A DNA stretch of 53,112 nucleotides from Alphaproteobacteria bacterium. Lineage in GTDB: Bacteria > Pseudomonadota > Alphaproteobacteria > Micropepsales > Micropepsaceae. Position numbers and translations under genes: made by a program. The DNA lies in assembly GCA_947474565.1 (NCBI GenBank), contig CANJIS010000016.1, positions 1 through 53,112 on the forward strand, in the 5' to 3' direction. Position 1 is the first letter of the stretch; every line of letters starts with the position of its first letter. Shown piece after piece: positions 1 through 8,902 of this stretch. A model generated the notes under the pieces. The model saw nothing but the letters and a program-made list of their open reading frames with translations. It searched no databases and was not told the DNA's origin.

Positions 1-211
1 AACCACTACAACACCGCCAGACCCCACTCATCGCTAGGATATCGGCCACCCGCACCACAGGCATTTAGCCCAGTCCCGCCACCACTGGATCAGGCGGCGG
101 CGATGCAATAGTCTCCCTATGCCGGTGGTACAAAATATCCGTCAGGTCAACCGCCTGCCGTGAGCAGGATGGCTGGCATTTCCGCTGAATTGCCGGGTGC
201 GCAAGTTGACC

Positions 212-1384
212 ATGCGCCTGCAACGGCTGTTTGCCTGGCTGGCGATAGTCTTCCTGGCGGCGTCACTGTCAGGCTGCACTTTTTCCGACTCCCTTCGGCA
301 TGACGAAATCCGCTCTGTTTGGACATCGGCCGCGGTAACGGCCGATGTCCTGTTCGTCACGGATCGCAGCCCTGAAGCCGGCTCCTTCGGTTTGCATTGG
401 GGAGCTGCGCTTCATTGCGGCACCGCAAGGCTGATCATTCCTTCCGCCACAAGCATCCTGCCCATCCAGGATCCTGTCTCGCAGCCGCTGGCGTGTGACA
501 CCCCTGCGCGCATGGCCGAATTTTCCGCGCACATCCTGGCGGAAGCTGAGGTCCGCAATTGCGACAGCGTGTTGGTGATTGTGCCGGGATACAACACCAC
601 CTTCCGGACCGCCTTGTTGCGGGCCGGTCAAGCCGCCGTTGATATGCAATGGCCCTGCGCCACCCTGATTTTCAGCTGGAGCAGTGAAGGCAAGTTCGAT
701 CGTTATGTCACCGACATTGAACGCAGCGATTATGCCGTGGCTCCCTTTGCCGCGCTGTTGAAGGCGTTGAATGAAAAAGGCGTGAAGACGAACATCTTCT
801 CCCAAAGCATGGGATCGCGGATCGTCCTGCGCGCCCTTTCCGAAAGCTGTGGCCATCTCGAGCCGCTGGTGGATGAGCTGGTTCTGGCGGCGCCCGACAT
901 CGGCGCCGAGCATGGCAATGATGACTTCGGATATTTTCTCCGGAAAGATGCCCCCTGCGCCCGGTGGGTAACGATCTACGCCTCGGATTACGATACCGCT
1001 CTCATCACCTCCGAAAGCGTTCACGGGGGCGTTCCCCGCGCCGGCCGCTTGCCAGCCGATGACATGCAATATCTGAGCGCAGCATTTGAAGGCAATATTG
1101 ATTTGGTGGATGCCAGCCTGGCGCCGGACGACGCGGTGGGCCATGGCTACTTCTTCATGTCTTATGAGATGTTGCGCGATCTGATGTGGGTTTTTGGCGG
1201 TGAGCCCATCGGGCGCCGGGCCGCCGCGGGTGGGCCGGCAGGCCAGACGGTCGTCTGCTATCCGCCTGGCCAGCCACCTTGTCCCGACAATCGCTATCTC
1301 TTGAACGTCAGCAAGGAGCGCAGGCCGGAATGGACCCGGCGTCTGTTGCGTCTCACCTGGCCGCTGTTATCGCCTATTCAGTAA
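212..1384 (+). CDS. DUF900-type alpha/beta-hydrolase, probable lipoprotein
   Basis: Predicted 390-residue serine hydrolase of the alpha/beta fold, of the kind called DUF900 or esterase/lipase superfamily. The N-terminus is a hydrophobic signal ending in a lipobox-like LSGC, so it is probably a lipid-anchored envelope protein. VIVPGYNTTF looks like the strand carrying the oxyanion loop. SQSMGS, near residue 205, fits the nucleophile elbow (S-x-S-x-G), and GHGYF near residue 312 could supply the catalytic His. A GTG at 197 is in frame, but ATG 212 sits directly before the signal peptide; neither has a clear ribosome-binding site. The substrate is unknown. It stands alone, with no operon partner in the same direction within 250 bp. 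Confidence 0.8.
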   Translation: MRLQRLFAWLAIVFLAASLSGCTFSDSLRHDEIRSVWTSAAVTADVLFVTDRSPEAGSFGLHWGAALHCGTARLIIPSATSILPIQDPVSQPLACDTPARMAEFSAHILAEAEVRNCDSVLVIVPGYNTTFRTALLRAGQAAVDMQWPCATLIFSWSSEGKFDRYVTDIERSDYAVAPFAALLKALNEKGVKTNIFSQSMGSRIVLRALSESCGHLEPLVDELVLAAPDIGAEHGNDDFGYFLRKDAPCARWVTIYASDYDTALITSESVHGGVPRAGRLPADDMQYLSAAFEGNIDLVDASLAPDDAVGHGYFFMSYEMLRDLMWVFGGEPIGRRAAAGGPAGQTVVCYPPGQPPCPDNRYLLNVSKERRPEWTRRLLRLTWPLLSPIQ

Positions 1385-1651
1385 AAGGGCGCCGGATCGG
1401 TTCGTTAAATGTAATGATCTGGACAGGTCGATTGCCGGACAGGTTTCATGTTTGAACGGCAACTAGTTTTTACAAAGTCTGCATTCGAGCAGTCGGCACG
1501 AAGAATATTCGTCTGGCTCATATAAATTCACTTCTGATAACGATATGCAGACGCACTTGCGCTGTCTTTGCTTGCATTGCCTCCAGGTGCGCCGTCCAAT
1601 ATGAAAAGCCGCCGCAATTGAAACTCATGCGGTGCTGTGTCGGGCGATTTC
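1385..1651. other. Intergenic region before czc operon
   Basis: 267 bp between the hydrolase and the czcC-like gene. It must hold the efflux operon promoter, but I cannot pick one out with confidence and see no clear terminator for the upstream gene. An in-frame GTG at 1637 is an alternative start for the next gene. Confidence 0.4.
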
Positions 1652-2926
1652 ATGATCAGGCTGGGATTTTTTCGGACAATTGTGGCTTTCGCCGGCGCTG
1701 TCTTGTCCATGGCGCTGGCGCCTGCATGCCTCGCCGGTCCCGCGCCCTCCTATTACGATTTGATGCATCAGGCACAGGCCACGGCCCCGCGCATTCTGGA
1801 AAGCCGCGCCAATGTCGGCATGGCGCAGGGCAGGGCCGACCAGTCCGGCGTATTTCCCAATCCGACCGGCGGCATACTTTTTGAGAATTTTGGGGGCGGC
1901 GGTGTCGCGCCGGCGCTTGCATCAAATTACACGTCCCAGGAACAGACGACGCTTTCGGTAAGCGAGCTTATCGAACTGGGCGGCAAGCGCGACGCCCGCA
2001 TGGCTGTCGGCGCGGCCGACCTTGGCGTCGCCCAGGCGCGCGACCGGCAGGCGCTGGCGGATTTCAGTTATGAGTTGGCGCTCGCCTATGCCGGTGCGGA
2101 GGCGGCCCAGGCGCGGGTGAAGTTGAACGAAACAGCGGTGCAGGCTGCGGGCGAGGATCTGCGGGGGGCGGTGGCGTTGGTGGATGCGGGCCGGGAGGCA
2201 GGCGTTCGCGCCAAGCAGGCGAATGCGGCCATGATGGCGGCGCAGGCGGAGCTGGAAGCCGCCCGCGCCGATGCCGCCACCGTGTTGGCAAGGCTTTCCA
2301 TGCTGGTGGCCGCGTCCCAGACATTCACGGATGTGATGCCATCGCTTTTGCCGCTTGCCGAAAATCTTCCAACCACGGCGCCGCCGGAGCCTGCGAAATT
2401 TCTCACAGTGGTTGCTGCCGAGGCCGAGCGGGATGCATCCGTGAGCCGGATGGATCTGGAGCGCGCCCGCGCCATTCCCGACGTCACCGCAACCCTGGGT
2501 GTTCGCCGCCTCACGGGCTATCAGCAGACCGTGCTGATGGGCGGTATCTCGCTCCCGATTCCGCTGTTTGACCAGAATTCCGGCAATATATCCGCCGCCG
2601 GCTCGCAGGTCGTGGCGGCAAGCGCGCGTCTCGCGGCTGCGCGAAGCGAAGCGGAAACCGGATGGCGCGCAGCCCTGGCGCAGGCGAACGCAACGGTGGC
2701 AAGGCTTTCCGCGGCCCATGGCGCCGCCGATGCCGCCGAGGAAGCCTATGGCCTCACCCGCACCGGCTATGAATCGGGCAAGACATCGCTGGCGGAGCTT
2801 CTGGCCTCGCGGCGCGCGCTCACGGATGCCCAGTTGCTGCTGCTGAATGCGCGGGTGGCGCGTATTGGCGCCAGCGCCGCCTTGGCCCGCCTGGCCGGCA
2901 ATATCGCCTTTGGTGAGGGACCATGA
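1652..2926 (+). CDS. czcC: TolC/CzcC-family outer membrane efflux protein
   Basis: Outer-membrane channel of a tripartite heavy-metal RND pump, 424 residues from ATG 1652. A cleavable signal (hydrophobic run ending ALAPACLAG) is followed by two long Ala/Gln/Arg-rich helical repeats typical of the OEP fold. VSELIELGGKR near residue 105 resembles the conserved CzcC strand. It is the first gene of an operon: its TGA overlaps the ATG of the adaptor gene (ATGA at 2923-2926), indicating translational coupling. The metal cannot be read from this subunit. The czcC name rests on the CzcA-type pump downstream. Confidence 0.85.
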   Translation: MIRLGFFRTIVAFAGAVLSMALAPACLAGPAPSYYDLMHQAQATAPRILESRANVGMAQGRADQSGVFPNPTGGILFENFGGGGVAPALASNYTSQEQTTLSVSELIELGGKRDARMAVGAADLGVAQARDRQALADFSYELALAYAGAEAAQARVKLNETAVQAAGEDLRGAVALVDAGREAGVRAKQANAAMMAAQAELEAARADAATVLARLSMLVAASQTFTDVMPSLLPLAENLPTTAPPEPAKFLTVVAAEAERDASVSRMDLERARAIPDVTATLGVRRLTGYQQTVLMGGISLPIPLFDQNSGNISAAGSQVVAASARLAAARSEAETGWRAALAQANATVARLSAAHGAADAAEEAYGLTRTGYESGKTSLAELLASRRALTDAQLLLLNARVARIGASAALARLAGNIAFGEGP

Positions 2927-4074
2927 ATTCCGTTACTCGCAACTGGCTGGGCTTGGCCATGGTCATCGTGGCGGCCTGCGGCCTGGGGTTTGCGGTGGCG
3001 CGCTGGACCGCTTCGCCGCCGGAAGCGGCCATGCCGGAGGCTGCGAATGCCGCACGTCCGGACTCGGTGACGATCAGCCAGGAAGCGCTGACGGCAGTTG
3101 GTATCGGAACAGAGACGGTCAGCGCCGGGATTCTGGGCAGCGAAGTCGTCGCGACCGCCACCATCCATCCGGAAATTCGCGGTGAAGCAATATTGATGGC
3201 GCATGTCCCGGGGGTCGTATCCCGTATCGAGGTTCGCGTTGGCGACCGGGTCAAAGCCGGCGACACACTGGCGGTGGTATCGGGCCAGGATGCCGCCGGC
3301 ATCTCCACCGCGCGCGACACGGCCAATGCCAAGCTCACACAGGCGCGGGCGATGCTGGTGCGCGAGAAGGAATTGTTCGGCAAGCAAGTCATCGCCCGTG
3401 AGGAATTGGAGCGTGCCCAGGCGGAATTCGACGCGGCGGAAGCCATGGCGCGCCAGGCCGGCTCTGCCGCCCGCGTCAGCAACGCCCTGGCCGACGGCAC
3501 CGGTGTGCGGATCGTCAGTCCCTTGTCGGGGTCTGTCATATCGCGCTCGGCGGTGCTGGGAAAGTTCGTGCAGGCCGAGACCGAATTGTTCCGGGTGGCG
3601 GATCCCTCCGAGATCGACATTGACGCCGCTCTGAGTTCCCAAGATGCGCGGCGTATCCATGCCGGCGATCGCGCCAAGGTGCGGACGCGGGACGGAATGA
3701 CCGTGGACGCCATTGTTCATTCGGTAACCCCGACGCTGGGCGAGGAAAGCCATGTCGCCACGGCGATACTGGACCCGCTGCCCGGCCAGACCCCGTTGAT
3801 GCCCGGCGATACCGTGACCGTCATTATCATGCCGGCTCAGAAGGGCCGTTCGAGCGCGATTGTGCCCGCTGACGCGATTCAAGAGCTGGACGGGCGGGAT
3901 GTCGTATTCGTTCGTACCGGCGACCTGTTCAAGGCCCGGCCGGTTATCGTGGGCGCGCGCGGAGCCGGGCGCGCCGCCATCATATCTGGTCTGCGGGCAG
4001 GAGAGGTCATCGCCACCGCCAACGCCTTTTTGGTCAAGGCCGAGATGCGCAAGAGCACGGGAGACGGCGAATAA
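2923..4074 (+). CDS. czcB: Efflux RND periplasmic adaptor (CzcB-like)
   Basis: Membrane-fusion protein of 383 residues linking the inner-membrane pump to the outer-membrane channel. It has an N-terminal anchor (LAMVIVAACGLGFAVAR), then a lipoyl/barrel half (HVPGVVSRIEVRVGDRVKAG) and an alpha-hairpin around residues 120-185. A second lipoyl half (VRIVSPLSGSVISRSAVLG) and beta-barrel and membrane-proximal domains follow. No His-rich metal-binding N-terminus is present, unlike classical CzcB. The start overlaps the czcC stop. Its TAA stop (4072-4074) occupies the place where an ATGA overlap with czcA would be expected. Confidence 0.88.
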   Translation: MNSVTRNWLGLAMVIVAACGLGFAVARWTASPPEAAMPEAANAARPDSVTISQEALTAVGIGTETVSAGILGSEVVATATIHPEIRGEAILMAHVPGVVSRIEVRVGDRVKAGDTLAVVSGQDAAGISTARDTANAKLTQARAMLVREKELFGKQVIAREELERAQAEFDAAEAMARQAGSAARVSNALADGTGVRIVSPLSGSVISRSAVLGKFVQAETELFRVADPSEIDIDAALSSQDARRIHAGDRAKVRTRDGMTVDAIVHSVTPTLGEESHVATAILDPLPGQTPLMPGDTVTVIIMPAQKGRSSAIVPADAIQELDGRDVVFVRTGDLFKARPVIVGARGAGRAAIISGLRAGEVIATANAFLVKAEMRKSTGDGE

Positions 4075-7000
4075 TTACCAATATCCTCTCGCTCGCTATC
4101 CGGGCGCGCTGGACGGTGGTGTTTTTCACCATCGTGATCGGCGCGTTTGGCGTTTATCAGGCGATGCGGCTGCCGATAGACGTCACGCCGGACATCACCA
4201 ACAAGCAGGAGCAGATCAACTTCCTCGCGCCGGCCCTGGGTCCGGAGGATATAGAAAAGCGCGTCACTTTTCCCATCGAGTCCGCGCTGGCGGGCTTGGC
4301 CGGTGTTGAGGGAACCCGCTCTTTTTCGCGCAACGGCTATGGCCAGGTCATCGCCATCTTCAGCGAAAGCGCCAATCTTTACTTCATGCGCCAGCAGGTG
4401 GCCGAACGGCTGAACCTGGCCAAAAGCAGCCTGCCGCCTGGCGTCGAACCGCAAATGGGTCCCGTCTCGACCGGCCTGGGCGAGATTCTGATGTACAGCG
4501 TCGAATTCGCCCATCCGGGCGGCAAGGGTGCGCCGGTGCGCGATGGCCAGCCCGGCTGGCAGCGCGACGGTTCCTATCTCACCGTCGAGGGCGAGCGGCT
4601 GGGCGATAATGTTTCCCAGTTGACCTATCTGCGAACCGTTCAGGATTGGATTTTGCGGCCACAACTGCGCACGGTCGCCGGCGTCGCGGATATCGACTCT
4701 CTCGGCGGTTATGAAAAACAGTATGTGGTCTCGCCCGATTCCGCCAAGCTGGCCGCCTTCGGCATTTCCTATGCCGAGATTGCCCGCGCGCTGGAAGCCG
4801 CCAACCTGTCGGTAGGCGCCAACTATATTCACCGGGCCGGGGAAGCCTATCTGGTGCGCGCAGACGCGCGCCTCCACACGATGGAGGAAATATCTAGCGC
4901 GGTCATCGCAACCCGCGGCGGCGTGCCGGTGTTGGTCCGTGACGTAGCCCAGGTGCGTATCGGCGGAAGTTTCCGCACCGGCGCCGCCAGCAAGAACGGC
5001 ACCGAGATCGCCATTGGAACCGCACTTCTTCTGGTGGGCGAAAATCCCCGGACCGTGGTGCGCGCGGTGCGCGAAAAGCTCGACCAGGTGATCGGCAACC
5101 TGCCTCCCGATATTGCGGTCCATGTGATCCTGGACCGGTCGCAGCTGGTCAAAGCGACCATCACCACGGTCGCGGAAAACCTGGCGCTTGGCGCCTTCCT
5201 GGTGGCAGCCACGCTGTTTCTCATTCTGGGGAATTTCCGCGCCGCGCTGATCGCCAGCCTGGTCATTCCCTTCGCGATGCTGATGGGCGCCATCGGCATG
5301 AATCTACTGGGCGTCTCCGGCAATCTCATGAGCCTGGGGGCGCTGGATTTCGGGCTCATCATCGACGGCGCCGTCATTATCGTGGAGAACAGCCTGAGAA
5401 GGCTGGCCGAGCGGCAGCACGAGAAGGGCGATCTGTTGACGCTGGAGGAGCGGCTGGCGGAAATCACCAGCGCCTCGCGCGAGATGGTCCGGCCCACGAT
5501 CTTCGGCCAGATCGTTATTTTGCTGGTATTCGTGCCCTGTCTCAGCTTTCAGGGGGTCGAAGGCAAGATGTTCTCGCCAATGGTCATCACCCTCATGCTG
5601 GCGCTGGTTTCAGCTTTCGTATTGTCGCTGACTTTCGTTCCCGCCCTGGTGGCGCTGCTGATAACGGGCAGGATTTCCGAAAGCGAAGTCACATTTATCC
5701 AGAAGCTGAAGGCGTTTTACATGCCGCGCCTGCATTATGCCATCGAGCGGCCCGTCACCGTCATCGCGGGCGCCACCGGCATTTTGGCGGTCGCCATCGT
5801 GGTCTTCTTTTTCCTGGGCCGCGTCTTCATTCCCACGCTGGACGAGATCAACATCGATCTCGCCGCTGCCCGCATTCCCTCCATGTCGGTTGATCAGTCC
5901 AAGCGTATGGATCTGCTGACCGAGAAGGCATTGCTGAAACTGCCGGAAGTGGATCTGGTTTTTTCGAAGACGGGAACCGCCAGCCTGGCCTTTGAACCGA
6001 TGCCGCCGAACGAATCCGACAACTACATCATGCTGAAGCCCAAAAGCGAATGGCCTGACGGCGTGAGCACCAAGGAAGACATTATTGCCCGCATCAAGCA
6101 GGCGACTGCGCCGCTTGCGGGTGATGCCTTCGAGGTGACGCAGCCCATCCAGATGCGGTTTAACGAAATGGTCGCGGGCGTAAAGGCCGATGTCGCGGTC
6201 GGGATTTACGGCGATGACTTGAAATTGATGGCCGCCACCGCGCGGCAGATCGGTGCGGTGATGGGCAAGGTGCCGGGCGCCGCCGACGTGCGTGTGGCGC
6301 AGACCGAAGGCTTTCCGGCCTTTGACGTTCAGTTCGACCGCAGCGTGATCGGCAGCTATGGCCTGACCATGGAAGACGTGGCTGACACCGTGTCCGTGGC
6401 GCTGGGCGGCAAGGAGGCGGGCCTGGTCATTCATGGCGACCAGCGCTTTCCGATCGTGGTGCGTACGCCCGACGCGGAGCGCAACGATCTGGAGGCCATT
6501 GGCGCCCTTCCTGTCATGCTGCCTGTGACAGGCGCCGGGCAACGCGGTTCGGTTCCCTTGCGGCAGTTGGCGCAGTTCGGTTTTTCCGAAGGCCTCAACG
6601 AGGTCAATCGTGAAAATGGCAAGCGCCGCATCCTGGTCGAGGCAAATGTGCGCGGGCGCGATATCGGCTCCTTCGTGGCCGATGCACAGCTTGCCATCGG
6701 GCGTAGTGTCAAGATACCGGCCGGCTATTGGCTGGAATGGGGTGGTCAGTTCAAGAACCTGGAAGAGGCGGTCGGCGTGCTGAAGCTGGTTGTCCCGGCC
6801 TGCATCCTGCTCATTCTCGTGACATTGTTTTTCGCCGTGGGCGATCTGCTGCTGGCCCTGGCGGTCTTTACCGGCGTCCCCCTGGCGCTCGCGGGCGGCA
6901 TCTTCGCCATCGCGATCCGCGGCATTCCTTTTTCCGTCTCCGCCGCCGTGGGCTTTATTGCCGTGTCCGGCGTTGCCGTGCTCAACGGCCTGGTGCTGAT

Positions 7001-7298
7001 GGCCTCGATCCGGCGCCGGCTCGACGCGGGGGAAGACCCGGACACCGCCATTTTCCGGGGCGCATCGGAACGGCTTCGGCCCGTCGTCATGACGGCCCTG
7101 GTCGCCTCGCTGGGTTTTGTGCCCATGGCCATTGCCACCGGCACGGGCGCCGAGGTGCAACGGCCGCTGGCGACCGTGGTGATCGGCGGCCTTGTCTCTT
7201 CCACGCTTCTGACGCTCTTCGTGCTGCCGGCGATTTGCGATCTCATTATGCGCCGTATGGGCCATAAACCGGCCCGGTCCGGCGATACGATTTTCTGA
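4071..7298 (+). CDS. czcA: CzcA-family heavy-metal efflux RND transporter; no standard start codon
   Basis: Inner-membrane proton/metal antiporter of the HME-RND family, about 1075 residues. TM4 carries the family signature DFGLIIDGAVIIVEN near residues 426-440 with the D...D...E triad used for proton relay. Two RND repeats each have a TM segment followed by a large periplasmic loop. TM1 needs the residues ITNILSLAIRARW, encoded from 4074, but the first GTG is at 4116 inside TM1. At 4071-4073 the codon is ATA, exactly where ATG would overlap the czcB stop, with GGGAG seven bases upstream. I therefore place the start there: either a rare ATA start, or a G-to-A lesion or sequence error. If GTG 4116 is used, TM1 is shortened. 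Confidence 0.85.
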   Translation: MITNILSLAIRARWTVVFFTIVIGAFGVYQAMRLPIDVTPDITNKQEQINFLAPALGPEDIEKRVTFPIESALAGLAGVEGTRSFSRNGYGQVIAIFSESANLYFMRQQVAERLNLAKSSLPPGVEPQMGPVSTGLGEILMYSVEFAHPGGKGAPVRDGQPGWQRDGSYLTVEGERLGDNVSQLTYLRTVQDWILRPQLRTVAGVADIDSLGGYEKQYVVSPDSAKLAAFGISYAEIARALEAANLSVGANYIHRAGEAYLVRADARLHTMEEISSAVIATRGGVPVLVRDVAQVRIGGSFRTGAASKNGTEIAIGTALLLVGENPRTVVRAVREKLDQVIGNLPPDIAVHVILDRSQLVKATITTVAENLALGAFLVAATLFLILGNFRAALIASLVIPFAMLMGAIGMNLLGVSGNLMSLGALDFGLIIDGAVIIVENSLRRLAERQHEKGDLLTLEERLAEITSASREMVRPTIFGQIVILLVFVPCLSFQGVEGKMFSPMVITLMLALVSAFVLSLTFVPALVALLITGRISESEVTFIQKLKAFYMPRLHYAIERPVTVIAGATGILAVAIVVFFFLGRVFIPTLDEINIDLAAARIPSMSVDQSKRMDLLTEKALLKLPEVDLVFSKTGTASLAFEPMPPNESDNYIMLKPKSEWPDGVSTKEDIIARIKQATAPLAGDAFEVTQPIQMRFNEMVAGVKADVAVGIYGDDLKLMAATARQIGAVMGKVPGAADVRVAQTEGFPAFDVQFDRSVIGSYGLTMEDVADTVSVALGGKEAGLVIHGDQRFPIVVRTPDAERNDLEAIGALPVMLPVTGAGQRGSVPLRQLAQFGFSEGLNEVNRENGKRRILVEANVRGRDIGSFVADAQLAIGRSVKIPAGYWLEWGGQFKNLEEAVGVLKLVVPACILLILVTLFFAVGDLLLALAVFTGVPLALAGGIFAIAIRGIPFSVSAAVGFIAVSGVAVLNGLVLMASIRRRLDAGEDPDTAIFRGASERLRPVVMTALVASLGFVPMAIATGTGAEVQRPLATVVIGGLVSSTLLTLFVLPAICDLIMRRMGHKPARSGDTIF

Positions 7299-7315
7299 AC
7301 TCACGTCACGGGACA

Positions 7316-7329
7316 TTGATCTGTATCAA
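7316..7329. promoter_or_regulatory. FNR/FixK/Anr-type box (anaerobox)
   Basis: TTGATCTGTATCAA is a perfect TTGAT-N4-ATCAA dyad, the consensus for FNR/CRP-family oxygen regulators. Its centre lies about 60 bp before the VIT gene start, so activation from a class II position would place the transcription start near 7364. It lies after the czcA stop, so it most plausibly serves the VIT gene and perhaps the cytochrome b561 gene. Confidence 0.6.
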
Positions 7330-7382
7330 GGACATTTTATGCCGGACCCGTGTCAATGGTGACGGTAGATGGGCTCTGATTT

Positions 7383-8081
7383 ATGCGCGCGGCTTCGCAC
7401 CGGGAAAAACACGTGGTGGAAAGGATAGGCTGGCTCAGAGCCGCGATCCTGGGCGCCAATGACGGGATTATTTCCACCGCTAGCCTGATCTTGGGGGTCG
7501 CCGCTGCATCTGGCGGCAAAAGCGATATTCTTCTGGTGGGCGCCGCGGGTTTGGTCGCTGGCGCCATGTCGATGGCTGCGGGAGAATACGTCTCTGTCAG
7601 TTCCCAAGCCGATTCCGAAAAATCTGACCTTGCCCGCGAAGCCCGCGAGTTGGAGGAAAATCCGAAAGGCGAAGAAGACGAACTCGCCGGTATCTACCGG
7701 AAGAGAGGGCTTTCTCCCGAACTGGCCCTGTCGGTGGCGCGGGGGTTGATGGCAAAGGACGCACTGGCGGCCCATGCCCGCGACGAGTTGGGCATTTCCG
7801 ATATCACAACGGCACGGCCGGTCCAGGCGGCAATAACTTCGGCGATTACTTTTTCGGCGGGTGCCGCGTTGCCGCTATTGGGCGTCCTGCTGGCGCCGCT
7901 CGGGATTGTCACCACGGCCGTTGCGGTTTCGTCGGTTGCCTGTTAGGCAATTTTGGGCGCGGCCGGCGCACGAATCGGCGGCGCGGACATTCTCAGGCCC
8001 ACCATCCGCGTCACATTCTGGGGCGCGCTGGCGATGGCTGTCACTGCGGGCGCGGGACTCTTGATCGGAAAGGCCGTTTGA
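7383..8081 (+). pseudogene. VIT1/CCC1-family metal transporter, interrupted by amber codon
   Basis: Vacuolar-iron-transporter family protein (Fe/Mn transport across the membrane). The first 187 codons include the typical opening ERIGWLRAAILGANDGIIST, a second TM segment and the acidic cytosolic metal-binding region. A TAG at 7944-7946 then stops translation inside the second TM block (after VAVSSVAC). The same frame continues for 44 codons (AILGAAGARIGGADI..., then a last TM) to TGA 8079-8081. Restored, the protein would have about 232 residues, the usual family length. The truncated product lacks the final TM segments, so it is probably non-functional unless the TAG is a sequence error or is suppressed. 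An FNR-type box lies upstream. Confidence 0.85.
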
Positions 8082-8162
8082 AATGGCGCTGGTTTCTCCG
8101 GTTTTAACTGACTTGGGCATGGTTGCGCGCGGCTTTGCCTATGCAACAACAAAGGTGACACA

Positions 8163-8711
8163 ATGGCTATGACCCCGGCACCCGGATATGGAATTGTCGC
8201 CAAGCTTCTTCACTGGCTGATTTTTGCTTTGCTGGCCGTGCAATACACGATCGGCTCCATCATGCCCCATATCGGCCGCAACAGCCTGGATGAAGGCTGG
8301 GTGGCGTGGCATTTCTCGGTCGGCGCAGCCATTCTGTTTTTCATTGTCATTCGGCTGGTGTGGCGCCTGCTCCATCCCGTGCCCCTTCTGCCCACCATGG
8401 AGTCTTGGGAAACAAGGCTATCCGGCATCACCCACTGGGCGCTTTATCTGCTTATCGTGGTGATGACATTGCTGGGCTGGGCCGCCACCAACGCCCGGGG
8501 CTGGCAGGTCAAGCTGTTCGGCATCATCCCGCTTCCGGCCCTGGCACCCAAGGATTCGTCCTGGGGCCATGCGGCGGGCGATGTTCACAACGTCTTGGTC
8601 TATGTTCTGCTCGCCTTTATCGGGCTGCATGTGGTGGGCGCGCTGTATCATTACTTCATCAAGCGCGATGCAGTGGCCGCCCGCATGTTCTTCTCCTCGG
8701 GCAGGGATTGA
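8163..8711 (+). CDS. Cytochrome b561-family protein
   Basis: Diheme b-type cytochrome of the prokaryotic b561 family, 182 residues, four TM helices, passing electrons from the quinone pool to a periplasmic partner. Heme-ligand His candidates lie in LLHWLIF, WHFSVG, GITHWALY and HNVLVY, with a further GLHVVG near the C-terminus. AAAGGTG sits about seven bases before ATG 8163. The partner is not identifiable; YceI-type partners common for this family are absent here. It lies 81 bp after the VIT reading frame and may share its promoter. Confidence 0.85.
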   Translation: MAMTPAPGYGIVAKLLHWLIFALLAVQYTIGSIMPHIGRNSLDEGWVAWHFSVGAAILFFIVIRLVWRLLHPVPLLPTMESWETRLSGITHWALYLLIVVMTLLGWAATNARGWQVKLFGIIPLPALAPKDSSWGHAAGDVHNVLVYVLLAFIGLHVVGALYHYFIKRDAVAARMFFSSGRD

Positions 8712-8716
8712 CTTGA

Positions 8717-8902
8717 TCAGGTCTGGCCAAGCTGCTTCTTGCAGAGTTCCTGAATGCGCGCACTTTTTTTGACCTTTTCCTGATCTTTCCCTGCTGCCCG
8801 GAGGAAGGTTTCATCGGATTGGCCGCGCCACCACTTTGCGCGACGGAATTGTTGGTCATCCGTTGGCGTCGAACGTCTCTCAGGCCCTGTTTGGATATAC
8901 TG
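8717..8902 (-). other. In-frame open stretch beyond the muramidase stop (61 codons)
   Basis: Past the TAG at 8903-8905 the muramidase frame stays open for 61 codons to a TGA at 8717-8719. The encoded stretch is protein-like: hydrophilic, with FRRAKWWRGQSDETFLRAAG and a Lys/Gln-rich end KKSARIQELCKKQLGQT. There is no ATG, GTG or TTG start between the TAG and this region. It could be a former C-terminal extension cut off by a nonsense mutation, a readthrough product, or chance. I do not recognise the sequence. Confidence 0.4.

Noticed and set aside
1..211. Gene fragment at the window start
   Set aside because: No protein-like frame or RNA signature could be supported in these bases.
5610..7316. 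568-codon minus-strand frame opposite czcA
   Set aside because: His/Arg/Gln-rich shadow of a well-conserved RND gene.
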